Assembly (NCBI GenBank): GCA_964469905.1
Contig: CAYXZW010000059.1
Coordinates: forward strand, 1 to 16,113
Origin: MVRV01 sp964469905
GTDB taxonomy: Bacteria > Desulfobacterota > Syntrophia > Syntrophales > Smithellaceae
Direction: 5' to 3'
Length of the DNA: 16,113 bases
Shown here piece after piece: positions 1-5,707 of the stretch (the first letter of the stretch is position 1; each line of letters starts with the position of its first letter). Under the pieces are notes generated by a model. It saw only the letters and a list, made by a program, of their open reading frames with translations. It was not told where the DNA came from and did no database searches. Both the position numbers and the translations under genes were made by a program.

Positions 1-1585
1 CGACCCAGCGGATCAAGTGCTGGATGAGTGTTTTGGGCACACTGGTATTGACATTATAGTGCGACATATGATCGCCGATACCATAAGTGCACCAGCCCAA
101 AGCCAATTCGCTTAAATCTCCGGTGCCTAATACCAGCGCCTCTCTCATATTGGCCAGACGGAAGAGATGAGAGGTCCGCTGTCCGGCTTGTATGTTTTCG
201 AAAGTAGTGTCGTAAATTTTTTTGCCGCGGGCAAACGGGTGCTTGATATCTTTAAACATTTGCATACTTGCGGGTTTGATATCTATTTCGTTTGCTTCGA
301 CATTCAAAGCATTCATCAGTTTCAGAGAGTTACTGTATGTTTTCGAGGTTGTAGCAAAACCGGGGAGAGTGTAAGCCTTAACATTAGAAGGCGGCAAGCC
401 CAACAGGTCCATGGTTTTGGCGGCAACAATCAGAGCATGTGTGGAATCAAGCCCCCCGGAAACTCCGATAACAATATTTTTAATCCCGGATGCCTGGAGA
501 CGTTTGGCCAGGCCCTGTACCTGGATGTTATAGGCTTCATAACAGCGCAGATCACGCTTGGAAGGATCGGCGGGAATGTAAGGAAAGCGGGGATATTCTC
601 TATCCAGAAGAAGCCGGCCTTGGGGAACATCTATTTTAAATTCAACTTTGCGAAATGAAGAGAGCTTATCTTTGTGGGTAGTGGCATTTTGCGAAAAAGA
701 GTTCAAGCGCATCCGGTCTTGCGCGAGTCGGTCCAAATCAATATCGCTGTAGATAATTTGCGCGAGCCTGGAAAAGCGGGCCGATTCGGTAAGCAGATTG
801 CCGTTTTCATAAATCATGGCATGGCCGTCCCAGGCCAGATCAGTCGTGGATTCGCCGGTACCGGCAGCGGCATACAAATAGGCGGCGACACACCTGGCCG
901 ACTGGTTGGCCGCCAACTGATGACGGTATTCGGATTTGCCGATGGTTATATTGGATGCGGATAGATTGCCGATGACGGTAGCTCCGGCCATGGAGGCAAA
1001 GCTCGATGGCGGTATAGGAACCCAGACGTCCTCGCAAATTTCCAGAAAAAAGCTGAAATTATTTAAATTGGCAACTTTAAAAATTATATCGGCGCCGAAA
1101 GGTATATCTTTTTGCGAGGCTAATTCTATTTTGCCGGAAAGTGCCGCCGAGGCCGGGGTAAATTGTCTTCCCTCGTAAAATTCACGGTAATTGGGTAAGT
1201 ATGATTTAACGGCAACGCCCAGTATCTGACCACGGTAGAAAACAACCGCGCAATTGAAAAGCCGGCAATCAATTTGTAGAGGTGCGCCCACCGCCATAAT
1301 CAGATTTATTTTTTCGGAAGCTTTCTTTATTCTTATCAACGATTCGTGGACGCTTTGCAAAAGAGCATCCTGATGAAAAAGATCCTCATTGGAGTAAGCA
1401 GAGAGACCCAGTTCGGGAAAAATGGCGAGAATTGCTTTTTGGGACGCCGCCTGCCGGGCCAGCTCGATAGTTTTCTGCGTATTGAAAAAAGTATCGGCAA
1501 CCTTGACTTCCGGAATACAAACAGCCGTGCGGATAAAACCCTGGTTATATAAATTAAAGAACCGGCTCGATTTTCTGGTAGCCAT
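1..1585 (-). CDS. nadE: Glutamine-dependent NAD(+) synthase, N-terminal 528 residues (runs off left edge)
   Basis: Makes NAD+ from nicotinic acid adenine dinucleotide, ATP and glutamine-derived ammonia in the cytoplasm. The reading frame is open from the ATG at 1585 to the window edge, so the C-terminus is missing; the family is usually about 550-680 residues. The N-terminal nitrilase/glutaminase domain (about residues 15-290) shows the complete Glu-Lys-Cys triad: E58 in PELGLSAYS, K127 in VKSYLPNYREFYE and C184 in EICEDVW. The synthetase domain follows, with the ATP-pyrophosphatase loop SGGLDST near residue 376. The start is chosen because an AAAGGA ribosome site lies about 9 nt upstream; the ATG at 1593 is in another frame. 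It begins 4 nt after the folE2 stop, so the two are probably translated from one mRNA. The domain assignment is very secure. Confidence 0.95.
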   Translation of the reverse strand, partial: MATRKSSRFFNLYNQGFIRTAVCIPEVKVADTFFNTQKTIELARQAASQKAILAIFPELGLSAYSNEDLFHQDALLQSVHESLIRIKKASEKINLIMAVGAPLQIDCRLFNCAVVFYRGQILGVAVKSYLPNYREFYEGRQFTPASAALSGKIELASQKDIPFGADIIFKVANLNNFSFFLEICEDVWVPIPPSSFASMAGATVIGNLSASNITIGKSEYRHQLAANQSARCVAAYLYAAAGTGESTTDLAWDGHAMIYENGNLLTESARFSRLAQIIYSDIDLDRLAQDRMRLNSFSQNATTHKDKLSSFRKVEFKIDVPQGRLLLDREYPRFPYIPADPSKRDLRCYEAYNIQVQGLAKRLQASGIKNIVIGVSGGLDSTHALIVAAKTMDLLGLPPSNVKAYTLPGFATTSKTYSNSLKLMNALNVEANEIDIKPASMQMFKDIKHPFARGKKIYDTTFENIQAGQRTSHLFRLANMREALVLGTGDLSELALGWCTYGIGDHMSHYNVNTSVPKTLIQHLIRWV

Positions 1586-1589
1586 GATT

Positions 1590-2357
1590 TCATCCTTTCT
1601 CTACATAGGCATAAGCACTGTGGTTATGGATGCTTTCAAAATTTTCCGCTTCCACGCTGTACCAGATAAAATTATCATCAGCGTTTAGTTTTACAGCAAC
1701 ACTCCGGACAACATCTTCAACAAATTTCGGGTTTTCGTATGCCTTTTCCGTAACAAATTTTTCATCAACGCGTTTCAGGAGAGAATATACCTCGCCACTG
1801 GCCGATTCCTCAACCATTTTTATAACATCTTCAATCCAGAAGAATTTCTGGAAACGCACTTTTACCGTAACAAGGCTGCGCTGGTTGTGAGCGCCGAATT
1901 TGCTGATTTCACGGGAACACGGACAGACCGTGGTAACCGGAACGATAACCCCTACTAAAAAATCGGTTTCGTCAGCATTGTTTTCTCCGGCAAAAAAGCA
2001 GCGATATTCCATGAAGCTTTTAGCATGGGAAACGGGAGCCTTTTTTTCCAGAAAATAGGGAAAATCAATTTCCATGTGAGCAGATTGCGCATGCAACTTC
2101 TGGCGTGTTTTTTCCAATATTGTTTGAAAAGTTTTGATGCTTATTTGACCGTTGAATTCGTTGAGCACTTCCACAAAACGGCTCATATGTGTGCCTTTGA
2201 AATGATGCGGCAGATTCACATACATATTTATTGTAGCATTGACCTGTTGAGTTCCCCGGGCGCGATCAAGAACAATAATCGGATACTTGATATTCTTAAC
2301 GCCAACCTTTTTAATATCAATATTGCGGAAATCTTTTTGATTTTGTATGTCGATCAT
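1590..2357 (-). CDS. folE2: GTP cyclohydrolase I type IB (FolE2)
   Basis: Converts GTP to 7,8-dihydroneopterin triphosphate, the entry step to tetrahydrofolate and to queuosine/preQ0. At 255 residues it matches the COG1469/FolE2 family. Recognisable blocks are HMSRF (57-61), the active-site CPCSREIS (145-152, with C147 the expected catalytic Cys), GAHNQRS (155-161) and the C-terminal ENFESIHNHSAYA (about 238-250). FolE2 enzymes are unrelated in sequence to the zinc-dependent FolE and can work with other metals; this is family knowledge. The gene lies between queD and nadE on the same strand. The 128-bp gap from queD contains an inverted-repeat element, so co-transcription with queD is likely but not certain. 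Coupling to nadE (4-nt gap) is strong. Since the QueD product pathway starts from the FolE2 product, the pair probably serves deazapurine synthesis, folate synthesis, or both. Confidence 0.95.
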   Translation of the reverse strand: MIDIQNQKDFRNIDIKKVGVKNIKYPIIVLDRARGTQQVNATINMYVNLPHHFKGTHMSRFVEVLNEFNGQISIKTFQTILEKTRQKLHAQSAHMEIDFPYFLEKKAPVSHAKSFMEYRCFFAGENNADETDFLVGVIVPVTTVCPCSREISKFGAHNQRSLVTVKVRFQKFFWIEDVIKMVEESASGEVYSLLKRVDEKFVTEKAYENPKFVEDVVRSVAVKLNADDNFIWYSVEAENFESIHNHSAYAYVEKG

Positions 2358-2370
2358 AAAAATAGGTTTT

Positions 2371-2500
2371 TAGGCTGAAGGCTGAAGACTGTTAGGGAAA
2401 AATAGTATATTAATCCAATATTTCTAATATTAGTCTTCAATCTTGAGTCTTTGTCCTTTCTCTGCGAACATTCGGCCCTCAGCCTTCAGTCTTCTCTATA
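2371..2500. repeat. Inverted-repeat element between queD and folE2 (copy A)
   Basis: The left arm at 2371-2391 reads GGCTGAAGGCTGAAGACTG and the right arm at 2476-2495 reads CCTCAGCCTTCAGTCTTC, so the arms can pair. A weaker third copy of the CTTCA/CTTGAGTCTT theme lies at 2433-2452. The right arm overlaps the last codons of queD: its stop (2486-2488) is inside the repeat. A related element lies on the other side of queD. The arms are imperfect and the ends are not sharply defined. Confidence 0.7.
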
Positions 2501-2857
2501 GGTCACCGCAGCGTTTTGCGATTCCCAGACTTTTACACGAGATACCTTAATTTCGGCCTGATGGGCTTTTAATTTCATTTCCCGGTAAATATAATGAGCG
2601 ATATTTTCCGAAGAAGGGTTGGTTGTATTAAAAAAAGCTAATTCATTTAAATGTTTATGATCCAGGTTGTCGAGTATTTCCTGGAGCCATTTTTTTACGT
2701 CACGGAAATCAATCAGTATTCCAGCAGAGTTTAAGTCTGGCGCTGCTACCGTTACTTCCACGCTAAAATTATGGCCGTGCAATTCTTCACATTTCCCGCC
2801 GATGGCGGCCAACATATGTGCCGCGGAAAATGACTTTATTATCGTAACTTCGTACAT
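2486..2857 (-). CDS. queD: 6-carboxy-5,6,7,8-tetrahydropterin synthase (QueD)
   Basis: Converts 7,8-dihydroneopterin triphosphate to 6-carboxytetrahydropterin, the second step of preQ0/queuosine synthesis. The protein has 123 residues, the usual QueD/PTPS-fold size. Zinc ligands are visible at H14 (SFSAAH) and H27/H29 (LHGHN). The catalytic residues are C23 (CEELHGH), D66-H67 (LDHKHLNE) and E112 (VWES). The Cys four residues before the HxH pair favours QueD over eukaryotic-type PTPS. A GGAG site sits 7 nt before the ATG. The last residues (RED) and the stop codon lie inside an inverted-repeat arm, so the natural C-terminus may have been altered by the repeat; all catalytic residues are upstream of it. 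It is upstream of folE2 on the same strand, which supplies its substrate. Confidence 0.95.
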   Translation of the reverse strand: MYEVTIIKSFSAAHMLAAIGGKCEELHGHNFSVEVTVAAPDLNSAGILIDFRDVKKWLQEILDNLDHKHLNELAFFNTTNPSSENIAHYIYREMKLKAHQAEIKVSRVKVWESQNAAVTYRED

Positions 2858-2922
2858 TCTTTTCTCCGGAAATTTCTCTGATAATTTCTAGCACACTTTG
2901 CTGTTGTGGGGAATAGCTAATT

Positions 2923-3022
2923 TCAGACTGAGGGCTGAAGACTATTAGGCGATAAGGAGGGCGCGTTTGGCGCCTTCATCTTAACCTTAATCTTCTGCCC
3001 TCAGTCCTCAGCCTTCAGCCTA
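2923..3022. repeat. Inverted-repeat element upstream of queD (copy B)
   Basis: The left arm at 2923-2947 contains GACTGAGGGCTGAAGACT. The right arm at 2996-3022 contains CCCTCAGTCCTCAGCCTTC, so the arms are inverted relative to each other. The block GGCTGAAGACT-R-TTAGG is shared with the left arm of the element at 2371-2500. The inner part (2950-2990) differs between the two copies. Its position next to the queD start means it may also influence that promoter. I see no transposase. Confidence 0.7.
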
Positions 3023-3139
3023 ATTAAAGAGGAAATTGACAATCGCGTGGTGAAAATCACCTGTTTTCTTAACTTTAAAACGATAGTTTAGTTTGCAAAA
3101 TAATAAAAAAATATTTATTCACAGTAATCATTATGAAGA

Positions 3140-3297
3140 CGTAAAAAGTCGAAAAAACAATAGAATAGTCATTCCGGCGAAGGCCGGAATCCAGTATTTT
3201 CAAGATGTTCTGGACCACCCCAGCATTTGCCGGGCTTTGGGCGGAGTAAGACCAGGCGCATGTCGGGCCGGGGAGACGGCATTTGGGACTTTTTACG
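3140..3297. repeat. 158-bp MITE-like element with 11-bp inverted ends
   Basis: The ends are perfect inverted repeats: CGTAAAAAGTC at 3140-3150 and GACTTTTTACG at 3287-3297. Inside is the perfect palindrome ATTCCGGC-GAAG-GCCGGAAT (3171-3190) followed by CCAG, the layout of the widespread ATTCCGGCGAA-type intergenic repeats of proteobacteria. A further GC-rich part lies at 3215-3285. There is no coding capacity, so it would depend on an enzyme supplied elsewhere if mobile. The palindrome core CCGGCGAAGGCCGG recurs, inverted, at 8600-8613. Confidence 0.7.
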
Positions 3298-3370
3298 AGA
3301 CCGTTATTATTGATAATTTCCCTTGCCTAATCCTGATGTTCCTCCAATGTCCGAACAGATCTGGTTTGTT

Positions 3371-3385
3371 TGGCACATGAATTGC
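3371..3385 (+). promoter_or_regulatory. Sigma-54 (RpoN) promoter of pilA
   Basis: TGGCAC (3371-3376), a 5-nt spacer and TTGC (3382-3385) match the -24/-12 consensus exactly in sequence and spacing. Transcription would start near 3397, giving a leader of about 135 nt. In Geobacter and other proteobacteria pilA is driven by RpoN with the PilS/PilR two-component system (established); a PilR site is expected upstream but I could not define one, and the repeat element ends only 74 bp before this promoter. Confidence 0.85.
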
Positions 3386-3437
3386 TTTTTAGCCCAGTGA
3401 AATTGTGAGATCATAAACAATGTCTTTATTAGTCTGG

Positions 3438-3447
3438 AGGAGGTGAT
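3438..3447 (+). promoter_or_regulatory. Extended anti-Shine-Dalgarno complement in the pilA leader, without a start codon
   Basis: AGGAGGTGAT is a 10-nt perfect complement of the conserved 16S rRNA 3' end. No ATG, GTG or TTG stands 4-12 nt downstream, and the functional pilA site (AAAGGAGG, 3518-3525) is about 80 nt further on. A GTG at 3443 would open a 15-codon frame ending at 3490, but it overlaps the site itself and so is poorly placed. A ribosome standby site or leader control element is possible; this is inference. Confidence 0.45.
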
Positions 3448-3531
3448 AGGGGTAAATAAAATATTGGACAAAATCTATAGAATAATGTAAAAAACCAAAA
3501 ATATCAAAGCAATTATAAAAGGAGGAACACT

Positions 3532-3927
3532 ATGTTAAAGTATTTTGGTAAAAAAGGACAAAAAGGTTTCACGCTGATCGAACTCATGATCGTTATCGCC
3601 ATCATCGGTATTTTGGCCGCTATCGCCGTCCCGCAGTTCACTGCTTATAAAAAGAGGGGCTATGTTGCAACTTTGACCGCTGATGCGAAGAATATGTTCA
3701 CTGCAGCTTCTTCCTGGTGCAGTTCAACGCCTTTGCCTGCGGCCATGACAGTAGCCAATCTTAATACATCTGGTTACACGGCTTCTGCCGATGTTACTCC
3801 TAGTGTTTCATTCACCGACTGTGCCACTTATACCGTAACGGCGACCGGTGCAGCGGCTTGGGGACTTAGCGGTAATACGGCTACGATAAACCAGGCTGGA
3901 ACATTGACGGCAACGCCTGCACCATAA
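3532..3927 (+). CDS. pilA: Type IV major pilin (PilA-like prepilin)
   Basis: Structural subunit of a type IV pilus, inserted in the inner membrane, processed by PilD and polymerised. The 12-residue basic leader ends in KGQKG. Cleavage before Phe gives a mature protein of 119 residues starting FTLIELMIV, with the essential Glu5 and a hydrophobic helix to about residue 22. Mature Cys51 and Cys85 could form the C-terminal disulfide loop. Aromatic residues are at mature 1, 24, 27, 32, 44, 50, 70, 82, 88 and 98. It has about twice the mature length of the 61-residue Geobacter sulfurreducens PilA, so conductivity cannot be inferred. The start is set by AAAGGAGG 6 nt upstream. A sigma-54 promoter lies in front and a 13-bp hairpin follows, so it is likely a single-gene unit. 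A minor pilin is less likely given this promoter and ribosome site. Confidence 0.92.
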   Translation: MLKYFGKKGQKGFTLIELMIVIAIIGILAAIAVPQFTAYKKRGYVATLTADAKNMFTAASSWCSSTPLPAAMTVANLNTSGYTASADVTPSVSFTDCATYTVTATGAAAWGLSGNTATINQAGTLTATPAP

Positions 3928-3955
3928 GTTGTTGACCTGATAAATTGAACATAAT

Positions 3956-3990
3956 AAGGGGTAAGGAATGCGTTCCTTACCCCTTTCCTT
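3956..3990 (+). terminator. Terminator hairpin after pilA
   Basis: A perfect 13-bp stem, AAGGGGTAAGGAA (3956-3968) with TTCCTTACCCCTT (3973-3985) and a TGCG loop, lies 28 nt after the pilA stop. The following T tract (TTTCCTTT) is interrupted, so termination may be partial. The ATG at 3968, which would extend the next gene, sits in this stem-loop and is therefore an unlikely start. Confidence 0.75.
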
Positions 3991-4033
3991 TGCGGCGGTT
4001 ATAATGAATGAAGCAGAGCCGGAGGTGTCGAAG

Positions 4034-4483
4034 TTGAAGGTTTCCTTTTCTCGTATAATTTTTGGATTTATCAGTGTGGGCATAGGGTGTTTTTTTCTGG
4101 TCGGCACCTGGGGAGCATATTTAGAACATAGTCGGGTACAGGAATATAAAGGGCATGCCCCAGGTAAGATAACGAAAAAGCATTTTCGGATGGCGGGCGA
4201 CGGCAGTGGCAATTACTATCTGGAATATTGGTTTGTACCTTCCAATGGCGGTAAAATCAACGCCAGCAGCGATATCTCCAAACAACAGGGTGATGCACTG
4301 AAGGTTGGTGATACTTTAGAAATAAGATATGATCAATCCAATCCCCAGCGCAGCATTCCCCTGTACGGACGGAATCCATCGTTGGTTTTTGCTTTTTTTA
4401 TGCTGATTCTGGGGGCTGTATTTATCGCTTTTGGTATTTCGCGTTTCCTGACCAGTATCAAAAAACAAAAATCGTCATCATAA
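4034..4483 (+). CDS. DUF3592-type small membrane protein
   Basis: Function unknown. The 149-residue protein has a membrane segment at about 8-29, a soluble middle domain and a second membrane segment at about 116-137, followed by a basic tail. The middle domain ends in the DUF3592 signature VGDTLEIRYDQSNPQRSIP (91-109), typical of proteins with a beta-rich domain between two helices. Start choice: the frame extends upstream to ATGs at 3968 and 4004. The first lies in the pilA terminator hairpin, and the second has only a weak GGCGG in front. The TTG at 4034 has GGAGG (4021-4025) at 8 nt, the best ribosome site in the region, so I use it; 4004 remains possible and would add ten residues. It may be reached by read-through from pilA, or have its own promoter that I could not see. 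No link to pilus function is evident. Confidence 0.75.
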   Translation: MKVSFSRIIFGFISVGIGCFFLVGTWGAYLEHSRVQEYKGHAPGKITKKHFRMAGDGSGNYYLEYWFVPSNGGKINASSDISKQQGDALKVGDTLEIRYDQSNPQRSIPLYGRNPSLVFAFFMLILGAVFIAFGISRFLTSIKKQKSSS

Positions 4484-4579
4484 TCATTGTGTTCCGAATA
4501 ACAATATAATTTAGTTTTCAATCAAAGAGCTAGCAAAAGTATCTTGTTAATTTCTTGCCGGGAAAAATATTTATTACCC

Positions 4580-4608
4580 TTGACAGCAGAAATTAATTGA
4601 TTTACATA
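4580..4608 (+). promoter_or_regulatory. Sigma-70-type promoter of the TetR-family gene
   Basis: TTGACA (4580-4585), a 17-nt spacer and TACATA (4603-4608) form a near-consensus promoter. Transcription would start around 4615, leaving a leader of about 70 nt before the regulator gene. Confidence 0.65.
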
Positions 4609-4615
4609 GCGCAAA

Positions 4616-4641
4616 ACTATAGTCACTTACAGACTCGTAGT
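4616..4641. promoter_or_regulatory. Candidate operator for the TetR-family regulator
   Basis: An imperfect inverted repeat, ACTATAGTC then 7 nt then GACTCGTAGT, lies immediately after the -10 box, where binding would block transcription. TetR-family members commonly repress their own genes through such palindromes. One half has an extra base, and I found no second copy before the acyl-CoA synthetase gene, so this is tentative. Confidence 0.35.
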
Positions 4642-4686
4642 CATCCAAGTTTTTAGAAAAAATATATCAACAAAAAGGAGCATTTT

Positions 4687-5319
4687 ATGGGGCTTACAGA
4701 GCGTAGAGAAAAAGAGAAGGATAACCGCAGAATGCTGATTCTCAATTGCGCGCGGACGCTCTTTTTTGAAAGAGGATTCAAAGAAGTTACGGTCGATGAA
4801 ATTGCCAAATGTTCCGAGCTGGGAAAAGGTTCAATATATCTATACTTTAACAGCAAAGAAGAAATTTATGCTCAACTTTTGCTCAATGATCTTGATACAT
4901 TTCATCAGCAAGCTTTAGCTTTATTTGATAAAAAGAAAACAGCTACGGAGTCATTATTTGAGTTTTCCTGCTTCTATACTGATTTTTTCCTCAATGCTCC
5001 GGAGTTATTTCGAATACTTATGACGTTCATGCTGTATCCCGATCAAATGAATCTCTCCAAAGAGCAATATAAAAATATCGTTGCCGCCATGAGAAAAACT
5101 ATTGACGTAATAGGTTCGATATCGCAGTTCGGTATTGATTCTCAAGAATATCCGTCCACTATTGATATTAAATATAACCAATTTGCCCTTTGGGGTATGC
5201 TCAACGGTATTATAGCTCTCCATATTTTTTCCGGTGCAGAAAGCAGAAGAAGAGTAAAAATCCATTCCACAATAAAGTCAGCATTAAAAATATATGAAAA
5301 TGGTTTGAAACACAGTTAG
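4687..5319 (+). CDS. TetR/AcrR-family transcriptional regulator
   Basis: A 210-residue DNA-binding protein, typical TetR length. The N-terminal helix-turn-helix (about residues 34-55) reads TVDEIAKCSELGKGSIYLYF, followed by NSKEEIY, the classic family pattern. The C-terminal half (about 75-205) is helical and divergent, as expected for a ligand-binding and dimerisation domain; the ligand cannot be read. An AAGGAG site stands 6 nt before the ATG. It has its own promoter and a possible operator in its leader. Downstream, on the same strand but separated by tRNA-Val and its terminator, is the acyl-CoA synthetase/dehydratase operon. Regulators of this family next to acyl-CoA genes often sense an acyl-CoA, so control of that operon is a reasonable but unproven guess. 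Confidence 0.92.
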   Translation: MGLTERREKEKDNRRMLILNCARTLFFERGFKEVTVDEIAKCSELGKGSIYLYFNSKEEIYAQLLLNDLDTFHQQALALFDKKKTATESLFEFSCFYTDFFLNAPELFRILMTFMLYPDQMNLSKEQYKNIVAAMRKTIDVIGSISQFGIDSQEYPSTIDIKYNQFALWGMLNGIIALHIFSGAESRRRVKIHSTIKSALKIYENGLKHS

Positions 5320-5356
5320 TTTCGATTAAGCAGATGACCAGGAAAATATATTTCCC

Positions 5357-5385
5357 TTGAAATAGAGGTAACTTTAGGCTATAGC
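5357..5385 (+). promoter_or_regulatory. Promoter of tRNA-Val
   Basis: TTGAAA (5357-5362), a 17-nt spacer and TATAGC (5380-5385) stand 11 nt before the mature tRNA end. This position fits a stable-RNA promoter with a very short 5' leader. Confidence 0.6.
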
Positions 5386-5396
5386 AGACGGCACTT

Positions 5397-5471
5397 GGGC
5401 GGTTAACTCAGCGGGAGAGTGCTACCTTCACACGGTAGAAGTCACTGGTTCAATCCCAGTACCGCCTACCA
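5397..5471 (+). tRNA. tRNA-Val (anticodon CAC)
   Basis: A full cloverleaf can be folded. The acceptor stem is GGGCGGT with ACCGCCT (G1:U72 wobble). The anticodon stem is CTACC/GGTAG around the loop TTCACAC, giving anticodon CAC at 5429-5431, which reads the Val codon GUG. The T arm is CTGGTTCAATCCCAG. Discriminator A and an encoded CCA end the gene at 5471. It has its own promoter and terminator. Confidence 0.95.
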
Positions 5472-5482
5472 TGATAATTAAA

Positions 5483-5512
5483 GGGCTACGGTTTACATCG
5501 TAGCCCTTTTTT
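5483..5512 (+). terminator. Intrinsic terminator after tRNA-Val
   Basis: A perfect 8-bp stem GGGCTACG/CGTAGCCC with an 8-nt loop is followed directly by six T residues. It lies 11 nt after the tRNA and separates it from the acyl-CoA synthetase operon. Confidence 0.9.
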
Positions 5513-5707
5513 ATGCAGAAGCGGTTGGCTGACAAATAATCCTTTAAAAGAAGAACAGGTTGTATTATAGTTCCGCTGCAATTCAGCCATTTTTTGTTAG
5601 TAGCAATATTAATTGTACATTCGCAAGACGATGATTCGCCATGCGGCTGACTAGCTTAGCCGTTGAAGAGAACGCTTAATTGAAACTTGGCATAGGGAGG
5701 TCATGGT

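Larger units (their letters stand above)
3023..3531. other. Long non-coding stretch upstream of pilA
   Basis: These 509 bases hold no credible gene. In order they contain an AT-rich segment with a small hairpin (GGTGA-AAA-TCACC, about 3050-3062), a 158-bp inverted-repeat element (3140-3297), the sigma-54 promoter (3371-3385) and the pilA leader with an unusual ribosome-binding-like site (3438-3447). A 95-codon open frame at 3093-3380 runs through the repeat and includes the peptide IVIPAKAGIQ, which is a known by-product of translating this repeat type, so I do not call it. Confidence 0.8.

Noticed and set aside
167..1178. Several plus-strand frames of 80-163 codons in the left kilobase
   Set aside because: They are antisense to nadE, whose frame shows every catalytic motif; none has a recognisable domain.
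3093..3380. 95-codon plus-strand frame upstream of pilA
   Set aside because: It is read through the repeat element, includes the repeat-derived peptide IVIPAKAGIQ, has no ribosome site, and contains the pilA sigma-54 promoter at its end.
3443..3490. 15-codon GTG-initiated leader peptide before pilA
   Set aside because: Its GTG overlaps the only ribosome-binding-like sequence, leaving no spacer; mentioned only as an alternative role for the leader.
3386..3531. Long pilin isoform start upstream of the pilA ATG, as reported in Geobacter
   Set aside because: The upstream candidate starts are out of frame with pilA, and an in-leader stop intervenes.
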